A stretch of 64,000 bases of DNA from Allantophomopsis cytisporea (taxonomy: Eukaryota > Ascomycota > Leotiomycetes > Phacidiales > Phacidiaceae). The position numbers were made by a program, and so were the translations under genes. The notes beneath the pieces were generated by a model. The model was not told where the DNA came from. It worked only from the letters and a program-made list of their open reading frames with translations, and ran no database searches. This document shows, piece after piece, positions 1-12,837 of the stretch. How positions within the stretch are numbered: the stretch's first letter is position 1; each line of letters starts with the position of its first letter. The DNA lies in contig CP103027.1 in the NCBI GenBank assembly GCA_024752435.1, positions 1,633,501-1,697,500 on the forward strand, read 5' to 3'.

Positions 1-1737
1 ATGAAGGCAGCGATCGCAAATGCAGCTGCTCCTCAAGTTGTGATGAACGATCAAAGGCATACGAAATGGCCTTCTGTAGACGATACGAGTTCGCCAAGTT
101 TAACACCAAGTTTGGGACGGGCAAACACCCAGTCATCGGAAACTGTACCAACACTCCATACCATGAACCCTCCAAACGATGCTCCACCAATGCCGTTAAT
201 GCCTCCTTCTATTGGTCTCGCCCGAGCAGATAGTACAACGATTGGATCTGGGGAACTGATGCACCCAATGCAACAAAGAGATTCATCCCGATTTAGTCGG
301 TTGTCCGCCATTCGGAGACCGCCGAGACTTAACATTGACGCAGTGAAGGAGGCAGAAGCAAGAGGTAGCTTGACCAGTTTGCCGGATTTGATCAAACGCG
401 CTACAAGACTTGCTGCAATGATGGATAATGGTAAGAGGCCCGGAAGTCGAATGGTTGATCTAAATGATTTTCCAAGCGATATGGAGTCGGGTGACGAGAA
501 GGGTCTCGGTGACAGTAAGTTGTGATGTCTGGGTGATAAGGATTGGTGGCTAACTCTAGCAGGCAATCATAACAGACGTCGCTCTGGTCTATCCATGCTC
601 TCCGACATTCTTTCAGCCTTCCCTCCTCCAGGTCTCGGTACTCCTCGCAACCAAAGCCCACGAGGTCCGCGTACAAACTCCCCATGGCCGGAAGGCTTTA
701 ACGGTTCTCCCCTGGCATACGCAGAGGAGCAGGATGGAAAGAACAAGAAGAAGAAGAAGAAGGGGAAGACATGCTGTGGAATGTCACTCTGCTGCTTTCT
801 CTTCCTTCTCCTCATCATCCTCATCCTCATTGCTGCTGCAATTGTAATCCCCTTGGAGCTTCTCGTCTTCAACAAGCACAAATCAACAAACAAATCATCG
901 ACTACTCCATCCGCGGCTTCAATATCTGCTTGTGAAGCAGCCCTCACATGTTCGAATGGTGGTACAAATTCCATCACATCCGGAGTATGCAGTTGCATAT
1001 GCACAAATGGTTTTACTGGGACCACCTGCGCGATTGACAGCGCTGCAGGTTGCACGAGTGCAAATTTCACAGATGCTAGCAACGTTACCATTGGCGAAGC
1101 AATTCCCCGTCTGATCTCTGCCTCCCAGACAAACTTCTCTATTCCTCTAACCTCAAACGTTATTCTTTCTCGTTTCAATTCCGACAACATGACCTGTACT
1201 ACCGAGAATGCCCTTGTCACCTTTGATGGTGAAGACGAAAGATCTGGCTCCTCTTCAGATACAGCGTCTTCCTCTGCAACATCAACCACCGCGGCCGCGA
1301 AGGCTAAAAGGTCCGATGATTTCTTTGTAACAAATTCTTTCTCTGGTGCGGCTCAAGCAACTAGCACCACTTCCGCAAGAGCTGTAGCAACCTCAAATGG
1401 AATCATCTACGAACCAAGCAGCACATCAGGTTCTGCTACATCTACTGCTTCAACTGCCAAAGCGTCGGCTAATTTTGCCGTTACTGAAGAAGTACTTGAC
1501 TTCGCGCGTGTTGCAGTCCTTTATGTCCTTGAGAAAGAGTCAGTAGATGAGGCCGTCACTGCTCAGACTCAACTGCAATCATTCTTCACAGATGGAGGCA
1601 CGAACTCCGACGCCCAAAACGTGACTATAGGGACAAGCTTCACCATCGATCTGGTCGGCCTGTCGATAGATTTGGGTAATGGAACTGTTGGTAGGACAGG
1701 CAAGACTGTCAGTAGACGTAGTAGGATTCTGAAATAA
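1..1737 (+). CDS. type II membrane protein with EGF-like motif (5' end may lie outside window)
   Basis: Two exons: 1..514 and 563..1737. The 48-bp intron has a gtaagt donor, a ctaac branch-like site and a ctagcag acceptor, and it joins the frames in phase. The N-terminal ~230 residues are polar and low in complexity, Ser/Pro-rich and probably cytosolic. A polylysine run (KNKKKKKKGK) is followed by Cys residues that could be palmitoylated and then one strongly hydrophobic helix (nt ~776-870), giving an N-in/C-out topology. Just outside the membrane is a Cys-rich stretch with the EGF signature (CSNGG then CxCxxGFxGxxC, nt ~927-1029). The extracellular tail is Ser/Thr-rich. Fungal proteins with this layout are generally annotated as EGF-domain cell-surface proteins; the exact function is unknown. 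The frame is open at base 1, so the true start may be upstream. Confidence 0.75.
515..562 (+). other. intron of the EGF-like membrane protein gene
   Basis: Donor gtaagt at 515, branch-like ctaac at 551-555 and acceptor cag ending at 562. Removing it joins two frames that otherwise each stop shortly after the junction. Confidence 0.75.
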
Positions 1738-2321
1738 TTGTGGGTTCGATATATATTATCCGGGCGGTTTGAATGTGCATTTTCTTCATTAGATGCTGTG
1801 GCTTGTATAGCGTTGTTTAGCATAGCATTGCGTGTTGGATCATTGGAGATTTAGTAATGATGATGTTGATTTCAATATCGCGACTTGGTTTTGAGTGTGA
1901 AGCGATATTGCTATTATGATTCGGATGATAAATCTGGAATGACTGTGCACTGAGAACGACTCGAATTCAACAGATGGTATTTGAATTATGAGCTTTCTAC
2001 CGTCAGACAGAATAAAAGTCTAAAACTGGAAGCAATAATTCTTTCTACTTTTACGTATAAGGTGGTGACACTGAATTGACGAGGCTCTTTGGTGAGGCTG
2101 AGAGTTTGTGAAGCACGCTACGGTCGCCACCAATTGCACACGCGCATTATAGAGCTTCCGAGCTGCGTCAACATCATCGCCTGAAGCTACAGACAAACGA
2201 TCATCCAAAGGACCATATCCTTCTCTACATCCCAACGCCAATCCGTGGAAACATCAAGAATTTTAATACCTGAATTTCGCGTTGGACACTTATTTCATTC
2301 ATTTCTCACATCATTTACATC
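1738..2321. other. intergenic region, upstream of rpn5
   Basis: I see no gene. It holds the 3' flank of the EGF-like gene and the promoter of the proteasome subunit gene. The short minus-strand open frame at 2020-2241 has no recognisable features. Confidence 0.5.
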
Positions 2322-3916
2322 ATGTCTGAGGGACAGGTCACACTCAAGCCTGAGAAGGACTTCTCGAAGGAGGTAGACAAGCAGCTTCCAGAGGCGGAGG
2401 AGCTGGCCAAGGTATGTTCATCGATGAAGTTACAAGATGGATACTGATGAGAAATTTAGAGTAACCTACAAGGAGCCATCGAGAAGCTCACGGCGCTCGA
2501 GAAGCAAACCAGACAAGTAAGATCATTGTGTACGTTCATGTTGATGTATTAACAATTATAGGCATCCGACCTTGCTTCCACCTCCCGAATCCTTGTTTCC
2601 ATCGTCACATTATGCAAGAACGCCGGCGACTGGGGCTTGCTCAATGAGCAGGTTCTCTTACTCTCCAAGAAGCATGGCCAGCTCAAACAAGCCACTACGA
2701 AGATGGTCCAGGTTGTTATGAGCTTCCTCGACGAGACGCCAAATCTCGATACAAAACTCACAGTCATCGAAACTTTACGAACGGTTACCGAGGGCAAGAT
2801 CTTCGTCGAAGTTGAGAGAGCTCGTGTCACAAAGGTACTTTCGGATATCAAGAAGCAGCAAGGCGATTTGAAGGCGGCGACGGATGTTCTGTGCGAGTTG
2901 CAAGTGGAGACTTTCGGTAGTATGGAGAGGAGAGAGAAGACGGAATTCATTCTCGACCAGGTGGCGTTGTGCATCGAGATCGAGGATTGGACCCAGGCCG
3001 GTATTTTGAGCAGAAAGATATCCACAAAGTACATTGCCAGACAACCAAAGAAGACGCCAGCACAGCTGGAAGCGGAGGAGAAGGCTAGACAAAAGAGACG
3101 GGATAAGGGCGAGGAAGTACCGGAGCCAAAGGAGGACGATGTCACAGATCTAAAGCTCAGATACTACGAGCAACAGATTTTGTTGGCGAAGCAGGATGAT
3201 AAGTACTTGGATGCTTGCAAGCATTATCGACAGGTTCTGGATACCGAGGCTGTTGAAGAAGACCCAGAGAAGTTGCGAGCTGTAAGTTAGTTCCTACGTG
3301 GCTTGAGTTTTGCTAATGATTATAGACCTTACAAAGAGTCATCTATTATGTCATCCTCGCCCCACACGATAACGAACAACACGATCTCCTTCATCGCATC
3401 TACAAAGATACCCGCATCGCACAAGTTCCCCAAGAAGCGGAGCTCCTCAAACTCTTCACCATTCAAGAGCTCATGAGATGGCCTGAAGTGTCCAAGCTTT
3501 TCGGTCCACATCTTTGCAGTACAGACGTCTTCGATTCGAGTTTAGGTGCTGACAAGAAGGCATTCCAGCGCTGGGAAGATCTCCGTAAGCGTGTCATTGA
3601 GCACAATGTTCGTGTGGTGGCCAAGTACTACACTCGCATTCAGATGTCTCGTTTGACGCAGTTGTTGGATTTGACCGAGGATGAGACTGAGAAGTACATC
3701 TCTGAGCTTGTCACTGCCAAGACAGTATATGCGAAGATTGACCGCCCAGCGAGAATTGTCAATTTCGCGAAGAGCAGGGATGCTGATGATGTCTTGAATG
3801 AATGGAGTGGAAATATGAAGAGCTTGCTTGGTCTTTTGGAGAGAATTGATCATCTCATTACGAAGGAGGAAATGATGGCAAGTATCCAACCTACCAAGAA
3901 AGCTGTAAAGGCGTAG
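2322..3916 (+). CDS. rpn5: 26S proteasome regulatory subunit Rpn5 (PSMD12 type)
   Basis: Four exons: 2322..2411, 2460..2516, 2562..3281, 3326..3916. All junctions are GT..AG and in phase, giving 485 residues, the usual size for this family. Rpn5 is a PCI-domain scaffold of the 19S lid; family knowledge says it helps hold the Rpn8-Rpn11 deubiquitinase module and acts in nucleus and cytosol. Recognisable segments are the N-terminal helical repeats (around CKNAGDWGLLNEQVLLLSKK), the conserved stretch around ETLRTVTEGKIFVEVERARV, a Lys/Glu-rich insert near residues 220-240 and the C-terminal PCI region (TRIQMSRLTQLLDL, then KIDRPARIVNF). The start is supported by the short MSEG N-terminus and the phase of exon 1. 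The FSH1-type gene follows on the opposite strand with about 170 bp between the two stop codons. Confidence 0.93.
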
Positions 3917-4085
3917 ACTTGTACAATAGCTGTAACCCTTTAATGCATCTATGATTTCTGATTCAAACAACCGATGATGGCAGTGAAGCGTAGAACTATA
4001 CAATAATTACAATGCTTCTGATGCATCTATGTTCTAAAATGGATATCTGTGTCTACGCTCTCTGCCTTTCTTCTATGCGGGTCTC

Positions 4086-5021
4086 TCAAAACGGCACATC
4101 CATGTCCTCTACGTTCTCCTCTACTTTCTTCTCTCCACAAACGTCTTTTACAAAACCTATCAAAACTCCTGCCATCTCTTTTCCGATAGGTACGAAATGG
4201 CCTCCCGGATGTCGAACTATAACACTCTTCTCATTCGCATCTGCCAATGCCACACTTCTGCTCTCTTCCACCAGTGTGTCTAAGGTACCTATGAAGTGTA
4301 ACATATCCGTATTCATCTTTGGCTCGTAGAAAGCTCTGTACAACTCATGCGGCGCATAGAATCCACTGTAAATGACTGCAAACTTTAGTGGCGGATGAAA
4401 CACCTCGCCATCAGACGTGAGGAACTCTTTGGGATATTCGATACCGCCCTTCTTCATGTGTTTCGCGAAAGCCTCCTTGCGTCCGGGTTCCAATAATGAG
4501 GTAACCATGCTCGCTGCCGCCGCACCCTGCGAGAACCCAAGCACAGCATCAACGCCCCCCTCAGCCTCAATCGTCTCTCGAATGGTCTGCAGCCCCAAAT
4601 TTAAGCTCACATACTCCCCATTGCTCATATCCCTCTTCCACCAAGCCCAGTTGTCCGTCTCATCCGCCTCATAATCGCCCGCGTACCCCGGGATGTCCGC
4701 GGGTTGTAAGCGCAGCGGTCCAGTAGGGTATATCAGTTTGACGCCGCCGGGGTACGACGCCGAGATGGGCGACTTTGCCGGGGCCGCCGGGAAGTTCTTG
4801 ATGAGCAGTTTCTCCAGCGCGCGTGTCTTCGCGTGGAATACGGCGCTGGACTGCGTGTAGCCGTGCAGCATGAGGATTTTGAGGACGCGCGGCGTTTCGC
4901 TCGTCATTTTCGCGGCTTGTATCTGGTTCAGTATAGATGAGGTTCGGGAGAGTGCTATGGATGGATTGCGCATTTCGTGTGTTGCGAGCTGTGACTCGAC
5001 TATGCTACTGTGAGTCATCAA
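4086..5021 (-). CDS. FSH1/OVCA2-family serine hydrolase
   Basis: Single exon, alpha/beta-hydrolase of the fungal FSH1 family (related to human OVCA2). The N-terminal strand plus oxyanion region is LMLHGYTQS. Counting from the second start (ATG at 4905-4907, MTSETPRVLK), the nucleophile is Ser126 in GFSQGA, the acid is Asp210 in GTLD and the base is His237 in HPGGHFVP, so the triad is complete. The start is uncertain. The open frame allows 311 residues from 5021, adding an Arg/Ser-containing segment that could be a mitochondrial presequence. The 273-residue version starting at 4907 matches usual family length. Physiological substrate is unknown; some relatives act as thioesterases or ester hydrolases. 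It is convergent with rpn5. Confidence 0.88.
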   Translation of the reverse strand: MMTHSSIVESQLATHEMRNPSIALSRTSSILNQIQAAKMTSETPRVLKILMLHGYTQSSAVFHAKTRALEKLLIKNFPAAPAKSPISASYPGGVKLIYPTGPLRLQPADIPGYAGDYEADETDNWAWWKRDMSNGEYVSLNLGLQTIRETIEAEGGVDAVLGFSQGAAAASMVTSLLEPGRKEAFAKHMKKGGIEYPKEFLTSDGEVFHPPLKFAVIYSGFYAPHELYRAFYEPKMNTDMLHFIGTLDTLVEESRSVALADANEKSVIVRHPGGHFVPIGKEMAGVLIGFVKDVCGEKKVEENVEDMDVPF

Positions 5022-5713
5022 TGAATTGTGCTTTCGTCGGCTGTTCCCGGGAACCGTTAGATTGACTTTGGAAATACTTTTGATAATTTAGACTTTGGAT
5101 GACTGAGAAACTTAGATAATTGAGTGGTGATTGGTTATTGGTAATTTAGGGCTCAAGAAAATGCAGAGACCTTCATTGATTGGGAGGTTTTTGAAGATGG
5201 AAGACTCTCCGTGACTGAAAGGACTCTGATAACTTGGAAGACTTGAATAACTCAGACGACATAATGAACCTACACCGCATGACAACTCGAAAATTCCAAA
5301 TAGTCCAGAGGAATCTATTCACTCGGAAGTCTCAAGAGACAGGCTCTAAGATTTCATAATGGTGATTTTTGCCACTAAGCCGATGGCGGCAGTTTTGCCT
5401 GTCTGCTATGGACTTCCCTTAGAATGGGAGACTAGTAGTTTGCAGTGAATCACAATCGCGTATATTCTTTCTCATTTGTTTTGACAGCGCCTCTTTGTTA
5501 TTGCTAGTAGTGAATAACGAGATGGACCTCGAGAAGACTTAGATTTTCAACGCAGTGCCGCGGCTTAATATAACACATATGTACAAACCGATTTACTTCT
5601 GCACTTGAAATCTCATTCTCAGTCTTCATCAGAACAATAATCACATACCAAGGTAAATCATACGAAATATAATCTGCCTTAGCCCTTTTATTCTTTATCA
5701 GACCCAAACCATG
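5022..5713. other. intergenic, no gene seen
   Basis: AT-biased sequence between the hydrolase start and the MFS transporter stop. No coding signal beyond short shadow frames. Confidence 0.5.
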
Positions 5714-7391
5714 TCAAGCCTCGCTAGTTACCTGAATTTCCTGATTTGAAGTGGAAACTGTCGTTGGCTCCTTTTTCACATCGTTTCTTTCTGTCTTGGT
5801 AAACTTGCCTAAACCACCCAGACTGGCACACATCATGACAATTCCCGTGTAGAGAATGACATTCTTCCATTTGCCACCGCCATAGCTGGAAGTCACGTTT
5901 CCATCTTCATCAAGCTGAGTAGCAACAATGAATCCCGAGGCAATAATAGCTGCACCCCGCAGAGCTGTCAGAATGCCAAAGATAAGAAGACTTTGCTCCT
6001 TGTCATCCTCGCTGCCAGCAATCGCATTCGCAAACCGGGGTCGAAGAACAGCGAAGCCTCCAGCTGTAGCTCCGTAAAGAAGAGCAAAAATGATGAGCGA
6101 CCAGAGGTTGTGGGCGAAGGCCCAAATGAGAAGAACCTCAAGAGCAGCGCCCACTGTACCGACAACCATAGGGATGTAGAACGATGCCCTCCAATCACTA
6201 CCAGATGATGATTAGCAGAACATTGAGGTAGGGAAATGGAACTCTTACGCAAACATTCCTTGAAGCGGTTGTCCAATGGCAGTAGCAACGTTCAGCATAC
6301 TAAGTACGAGAGATCCCTGTGCAGAGGACATGTTGAAATCAAGAGCATATGATGGAAGATAAATGCTTGGAACATAGTGTGCAAGTCCTTGAATAACGGT
6401 GGCAATTGAAATGATCCAGAAAAGAGGTTTGCGCACGAATCTCCAATCACAGCTACTTGCCTTTGGGATTTCATAGGTGGTTGTTCGTGGTCGAATACAA
6501 ATCGCACCGGCGCCAGTGGAAATAATAACGGCAATCGCCCATGCAATCATGGTGGCTCGAAACCCAAATTTATGAAGACAGGCTGTGAAGACTGGAGGTA
6601 GGATTGCACCGAACAGTCCACCCATACCGCAACTTTACAGACGTTATTACCTGAATCCGATTTGTTTCTTGTGCTACATACATGATACCATAAGCAAGAC
6701 TCCTCTTCTTGTCAAACCATTCAGACATATAGTTTATTGTTGGCGCGAAGAGCATTCCTGCTCCGATCCCATACAGAGGGCCTAAGCAGATAATCAATTG
6801 AATAGGCTAGGTTTGTAGATTAGTATCCAAAGAGATGATGATATGGATCATATGTCTTACAGTCTTAGAGAACGCCCCTCCAAGTGCTGAGGCGAAGCAA
6901 ATAAAACACCCCATCCATAGAGCTAATTTCCGCTGATGTGGAAAGTAGTTGAGGATATATAGGATAAATGGCATAGATATCTGTAGAAGACCCTGGAGAA
7001 GGTCGTAAGCTTAATTGTATCCCGAACTTCTACAGGTGGCCTTACGTTGGACATGACTCCTGCGACAGATATATATGCCACGCCTTCAAAAGGGCCATGG
7101 GTGAATAGATAGGCGCGGAAAACACCCCAGGAGTATGGAAAGCCTATAAAAAGCATCAGTAAGTACATGAAAATAACTGGCAAAGTCTAGCATATACTGA
7201 CCCCAGGACACAATCTCAAAGACACATGCACCAAATAAAAACAACCAAGCTCCCGCGCCTCCGTCCTTTGGTGGTAAGGTTTCTTCCGCTGATGTGGCTT
7301 TCTCTTGGTCATTCAATGATTCTGGGCGAACAGACGGCACTATGTCTTCGTTGTTACTGACGAGTAGCAGATTTTCCAAAGGCGCAGCCAT
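5714..7391 (-). CDS. MFS transporter, monocarboxylate-transporter-like (MCT/Mch type)
   Basis: Six exons on the minus strand: 7202..7391, 7046..7143, 6861..6992, 6682..6806, 6249..6632, 5714..6197. All five introns are GT..AG and phases add up to a clean 470-residue protein. After a ~45-residue polar N-terminus, TM1 begins with GAWLFLFGACVFEIVSWGF. The segment GLGPLYGIG-like (CLGPLYGIGAGMLFAP) and NYMSEWFDKKRSLAYGI correspond to TM4-TM5 and the cytosolic loop of MCT-like carriers. The C-terminal half starts around SCDWRFVRKPLFWI, with a further six helices and a Lys-rich tail. Fungal members of this clade sit in plasma or vacuolar membranes; substrates are mostly unassigned (monocarboxylates, riboflavin and others). 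I cannot name the substrate. Confidence 0.85.
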
Positions 7392-10092
7392 ACTGTCAAG
7401 ACAATAGCAAGGATAGTACCGGCAAACGTAGCCAACCTTTTGAAGGAACGAAGAGCAAAAGATGAAATCCTTTACACACTTCTACACCGAGGCTACCTGA
7501 TCTTGTATCGACAGACAAGACTAAAAGCAGCAAAATGAGAAGGGGAAGAGAGCGAAGAACGAGGAACGAAGAAATAGAGAAAACACTTCGGTAAGTGCTT
7601 GAGTAAGTTAAAATGTTAAATAGAAGAATATTTTCAAGAAGCGTAGATTCCGCAATCAGTTCACCAGATTAGTTCTACTCGAAAATAGGTCCCTGTCAAG
7701 GCTCCCAAGTGCAAACCCAACCAAGCCTCCACCTCGAATCTTAGAACCTCAGAGATTCTGAGATTCTGAGATTCTGACAATGCGGGCTAATTACCATTAT
7801 TCCACATATCTTTACAAAACTGGAGGCCGAACATTTTGAGAGAAACAATACTGCAGCGGAAGTTTGACTTCCAGACGAGCCTAATCTTCTGCGGATAACT
7901 TGCCGAAAAGATCTCAACCAGTGTCAGCTTGGCGTTGAAGAGTCGACATTGAGGGGCCTAATCCTGAAAGCCATCGAAAGCATGAAAACCGAAGTGGAAT
8001 AAACGTATTCATTAGGTGATCTTTCCGCACATGACTTACCATTTAAGAGATCAATGATGTCCCAGTTGATCTCAGTCAGGCACCGTGTACTTAGTGCATG
8101 AATTGTATCTCTACATATCCGCTGCTAGCCTTCCTTTCGTGAATCCGGCTGACGGGCCTTTGTACCCGGCAGCTTGCTTTAATCCTGGGCGCATATACTT
8201 CCCTGAGTGGAAGACGTGTGCCGCCGCACTAGCGGCAGCTAGCTCACCGCACTCACCCGCCCCTAGTAGATATTTGTTGATGAGAAATGTAATGCATTGT
8301 GTTCCCCGGAGATGTACAAATTGTATATAGAGAGGAGTGAGATGAGTCACGGACTGTGGGGAAATAGGACTATCAATGGCAGAACTATATTCCATATTTA
8401 TGTAGCGTGCAATAGGCTTTGAAACTCGTGGGCTCAGGCAAGCGCGTATGCTAGAGAAATGAAACCTTAATTTAAGTGCAGAAGTTATCGACACGTTCCG
8501 TCTATCAAAGAAAAGAGAAGCGCTCAAAGTGATGCAAATGATAGTACTGAGTCTGTGTGTACAGGACCTCCATTATTGTAAAGTGTACAAAGCGTCATTG
8601 AACTCACGAGGACATCAATTAAGATCTTACAGAAAAAAGTACGTTCGTTCATCTTCGGTCAAGAGATTGGAAACAAATCAACACAGGTTGTAAGACTGAG
8701 CTTCGCTGAAGGAGATAGCCATCCATTTTCATTAATCCATCAAGAAATCACTACAGTTACTTACCATTCAATGTTGGAGGAAGCCTTGCTCTCAGTCCAT
8801 CGAAGATCAGCTGAATAGGATCGATTCTCTACCCTACCGTGTGCTTTGCTGCTGCTCTGTACTCAAATTATAAACAGTTTCTTCTCTTCCATACAAGACG
8901 ATGTCAAGGGGCATAGTTGTCCGAGAGAGGAGACTTGCAAGCTTACCTCGATGGAATTGAGGTGAAATCCCAGGGTTTTTGCAGAAGTTAACCATATATA
9001 GTGTTAGAAAGAAGAAGGAAAAAGAAAAGGATTAACAGCCATTTCCTTAACAGGATATTCCAATTGTCTCAACATGTCAGATGATGAGATAGTTGGACAA
9101 CCTTATGAAACATATCTTCTCATCTATGTCGCAATACGTAACTACTCCTGCACCAATGCTTAATCTGACTTCACGTCGCAAATCCCTAGTCATATTGTTG
9201 AACTCGGAATAAGATGCACTGGCATTGATCATTTGCATATCATGTTGATGTGATTTCGCTGCTACAACGTTACCTACTTCTCTGAAAAATTCGTCAGGAT
9301 GATACCATAAATTTGCTTAATTCTAACAATCAACGAAAGGCGATGACAGCATATCTTGTATAGACAACAGATGTGGACCTACTCTCGCACAAAGCACTTA
9401 CATTACCTTTAGGCGTTAGTAGCGCCAGTGACCGGGTGGATCGTAAATAAGGTACTAAATAACGGTATCCTATACACTTTCACTAATCGCGCGCGCCTAT
9501 ATGCGGCATGGGATCTAACGTATCGGGAATAAATTATGTACACTCTAATCCTGTGAGCTTCTGACATACCGTCAAAACTTAAATGGCGCATTCATTGTTG
9601 GATTCGGTCCATGGTTCAATCTCCATTCTGCAGTTCTCTTCGGCCATCGATGAACTTCTTCCGGCGAACATCCTCAAACCGCACGGTGATTGATCAAAAA
9701 GTGTGGATCTTACTCATCGGTAATTAAATGAATCAACAGGTCATGTTTATACTTGCCAAAGGTAGGACTACACTAGTAGGCGAGGGAACACACTACTGCG
9801 TACTTGGGGCTCAGTGATGAAAGCTTGGCATAACGACCTGCCGGATTAGGAAATTAATGCATCATAGCTGTACGAGATGACATAAAGTGAGAGGCACAGA
9901 TATTGTGTACTGCTACGACTCATATTGTCTCCTCGCATAAGCGGCTTTGGTAGGCGTTAAGTCCCCGCACCGGTGCCATATCAATCAGTGTCCTACATAA
10001 AGTAGTCAAATAGAGTACGTATTTTCAGATGAGCTTCTCAGACCTTTGTTTTGTTCTCATTACTCGAGTTCAGTATCATTCATCTATTGAAC
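7392..10092. other. 2.7 kb intergenic region, no gene supported
   Basis: I scanned both strands and found only short frames with no domain, no codon-use signal and no splice-consistent continuation. The longest is a minus-strand frame at 8111-8527, which I rejected. The region includes the divergent promoters of the MFS transporter and the carboxypeptidase. Confidence 0.5.
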
Positions 10093-11834
10093 ATGAAGAT
10101 TACTAGGGTGATCTCTCTACTGCTTAGTGCAACTGCTGTGGCTGCCGCTGCAGATTGGCACAAGCACACCGCGAAATACGCCAGAAAACCGCCATTGCAG
10201 GCACCGCGGGTAGATAAAGTCCATAAAAGATCCGCCTCACAGTATCGCTACCTGAATAACAAAACCGAAAGTGAGCAACATTGTTACCAAGCAGACCTGT
10301 GCAACAAACTAATAATCGACAGCGTTTGCCGTGAATGGCACGGCCTTACCAGAAGTCGACTTCGACGTTGGAGAATCATATGCCGGGACGCTGCCAATCA
10401 GCTCCAACGCCAACGACAGCAATGTTCTATGGTTCTGGTTTTTTCCGACGGAGAACCCTGACGGATTGAAGGATATCACTATATGGCTCAATGGTGGACC
10501 GGGATGTAGCTCTCTGGATGGTCTCTTCCAAGAAAATGGACCTTTCCTTTGGCAGTCAGGAACTTATGCGCCTTTCGCAAATCCATACTCCTGGACGAAC
10601 CTCACAAATACAATATGGATTGATCAACCCATTGGTACCGGATTTTCTAAAGGTACTAAAGAAGTCAACAGCGAAGCTGACGTAGCGTCTCAATTTATGG
10701 GCTTCTGGAAGAACTTTGTTGATACCTTCTCCCTACAAGGTTACAATGTCTACATCACCGGTGAGAGTTATGCAGGAATGTACGTTCCGTACATTGCGGG
10801 TGGAATGTTGGACGCGAACGACACAGAGTATTTCAACGTTAAGGGTATCCAGGTAAATGACGGCTCTATCGGCAGTTGGGAATCTACTTCTCAAGGTAAG
10901 ACATGTGCTTATAAGACAAGATATTATGCTTACGATATAAGCTCCTGCGTTGGCTGCTGCCCGTTATTTCAACAACATCCTCAACCTAAATGAGAGTTTT
11001 ATGGCTGAGATGGATGCCCGGAATGTCGCTTGTGGCTACGAAGATTTCCTCAACACTTATGCAACAACTTTCCCACCTACAGGCCCGATTCCTGCCGCCC
11101 CGGAAGCTGTGGAAGGCTGCGACATGTACGACAACCTCTACAACGCCGCTTACTATGTCAATCCTTGCTTCAACATTTACCACCTGACGGATTATTGCCC
11201 TTTCCTTTGGGATGAGCTTGGCTTCCCCTCTCTTGGTGGAGGCCCAAGAAATTATTTCAACCGCTCCGACGTCCAAGCAGCCATTCATGCACCACCCACT
11301 GATTATTTTATCTGCAATTCACCATCTAATCTCTTTCCCCATGGTGATAATTCCGTAGTTTCTTCTCTTGGTCCGCTTCCCTCTGTAATCGAGCGTACCA
11401 ACAACACCATCATTGGCCATGGCCTCCTAGACTTCCTGATATTCGCCAACGGCTCCCTAATTACCATTCAAAATATGACATGGAATGGCGCCCAAGGATT
11501 CCAAACCGCTCCACCCACTGAGAAGAACTTTTTTGTCCCATATCATGAGAGTATTGACGATATTTTGGATATCGTCAATGATGCATACCCGGATACACCA
11601 CCCCAATACGATACCGCTGGAGGCGGATTCCAGGGAATTACGCATACGGAACGAGGACTGACATTCGTCACTGTCAATCTTGCTGGTCACGAGATCCCGC
11701 AGTATACTCCGGGTGCTGCGTACAGGCAGTTGGAGTTCTTGCTGGGAAGAATTGAGAGTTTGGAGCAGTTTGGCGATTATACTACCCAGACGGGAAATTT
11801 CACTGGGAACTCGACGTTGTATAGGAGGACTTAA
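10093..11834 (+). CDS. secreted serine carboxypeptidase, peptidase family S10
   Basis: Three exons: 10093..10270, 10323..10895, 10942..11834, giving 547 residues; the introns are 52 and 46 bp. The start at 10093 gives a clean signal peptide (MKITRVISLLLSATAVAAA) and a basic propeptide-like stretch. Catalytic features are complete: substrate-binding NGGPGCSS, nucleophile Ser208 in GESYAG, Asp414 in GLLDFL and His500 in AGHEIPQ. Several N-x-S/T sequons and paired cysteines fit a glycosylated extracellular or vacuolar enzyme. It removes C-terminal residues from peptides, usually at acid pH. The length and lack of a GPI-type tail resemble the carboxypeptidase S1-like secreted group of moulds. Confidence 0.92.
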
Positions 11835-12837
11835 TCTCTGGAGAAGTTTACGTCTTGTGCAAGGCTATTATTGAATAGGGCCAGCGAGTTCTAGTAATGA
11901 GATACAAAAGTGGTTTTGTTGCGTTTCCGTTGGAGAATGTTCTCAGTTAGACCCTGTAGATTGGTGCCTGTACATTCCCAATTGTAAGGTACTTCATCAC
12001 AAGCCCAGATATCGTTTTGAATGTCGCATCGTAGGATCACGAATCTCTAGGCCTACACACTTTCTATAATTTAAACACAAGTACAGAACACAAAGCCTTC
12101 TATTTGAGAATGACTACAACGATCTCTATCACCTCGCCAGTATAGGTTGTAGAACAGGAGAATCGCCCATTTCTTCCCAATCTGTGATTATATGTGACTT
12201 ACCCATACTGCAAAAAGTAGGTAATGTTGGTAGCAGCTGTAACAGTCATAGTCATTATGGCTACTGACAGCTAAAACAACAATGATGAAGATTGCAACAG
12301 CAATATTAATTTTGCAGCTGTTGATTAACGTTAAAACTAAAGCACAATTTAAGCGTCAATACAGGCCCCATTACGATTGTTGAATCTACCTTCCTATTTC
12401 CGAATGAGTAGTATTGCTAATGCGATTGAATATGCGAGGTGATACTAGTAGCTTGTCGATACCCAGGTTCAGTACCAAATATCAAGGCATGCGTTCGGGA
12501 TTTGTACAAACAGCAAGCACATAAGCACATACCACAAGTAGAGGTATTTTGAGTATGCACTTAGTCGAGACTAGGCGCCCGAGATCTTCGGGTGGCGCCG
12601 AGCGCAAGCCAAGCGCATACCAGGCACCTACTTCAATCGTCAAGGCACCAAGGCTCAAATACTGCCGCGTTAAACTCTTCACCGCCCATGCAACGACTGT
12701 CACTATCACACCTAGGACATCACATTCATCAACTTCTATCCATCCCTTTGTTGACTTCATTCTGTCTTCACTCCCATTTAGCTTTCGATTGTTCTCTCCT
12801 CTTCCGCAGGGTTGAGGTGCGGCGTAGCGTAAGGCAG
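11835..12837. other. intergenic, no gene seen
   Basis: No ORF with features. A short plus-strand Pro/Ser-rich frame around 12549-12815 is low complexity and has no supported exon partners. Confidence 0.5.

Noticed and set aside
567..1289. Minus-strand 240-residue frame opposite the EGF-like gene
   Set aside because: Shadow of the plus-strand gene; long Phe/Pro runs mirror Lys and Ser codons of the real frame.
8111..8527. 138-residue minus-strand open frame in the large intergenic region
   Set aside because: Mixed composition with no domain, no signal or membrane segment, and short competing frames on the other strand. Nothing beyond length supports it.
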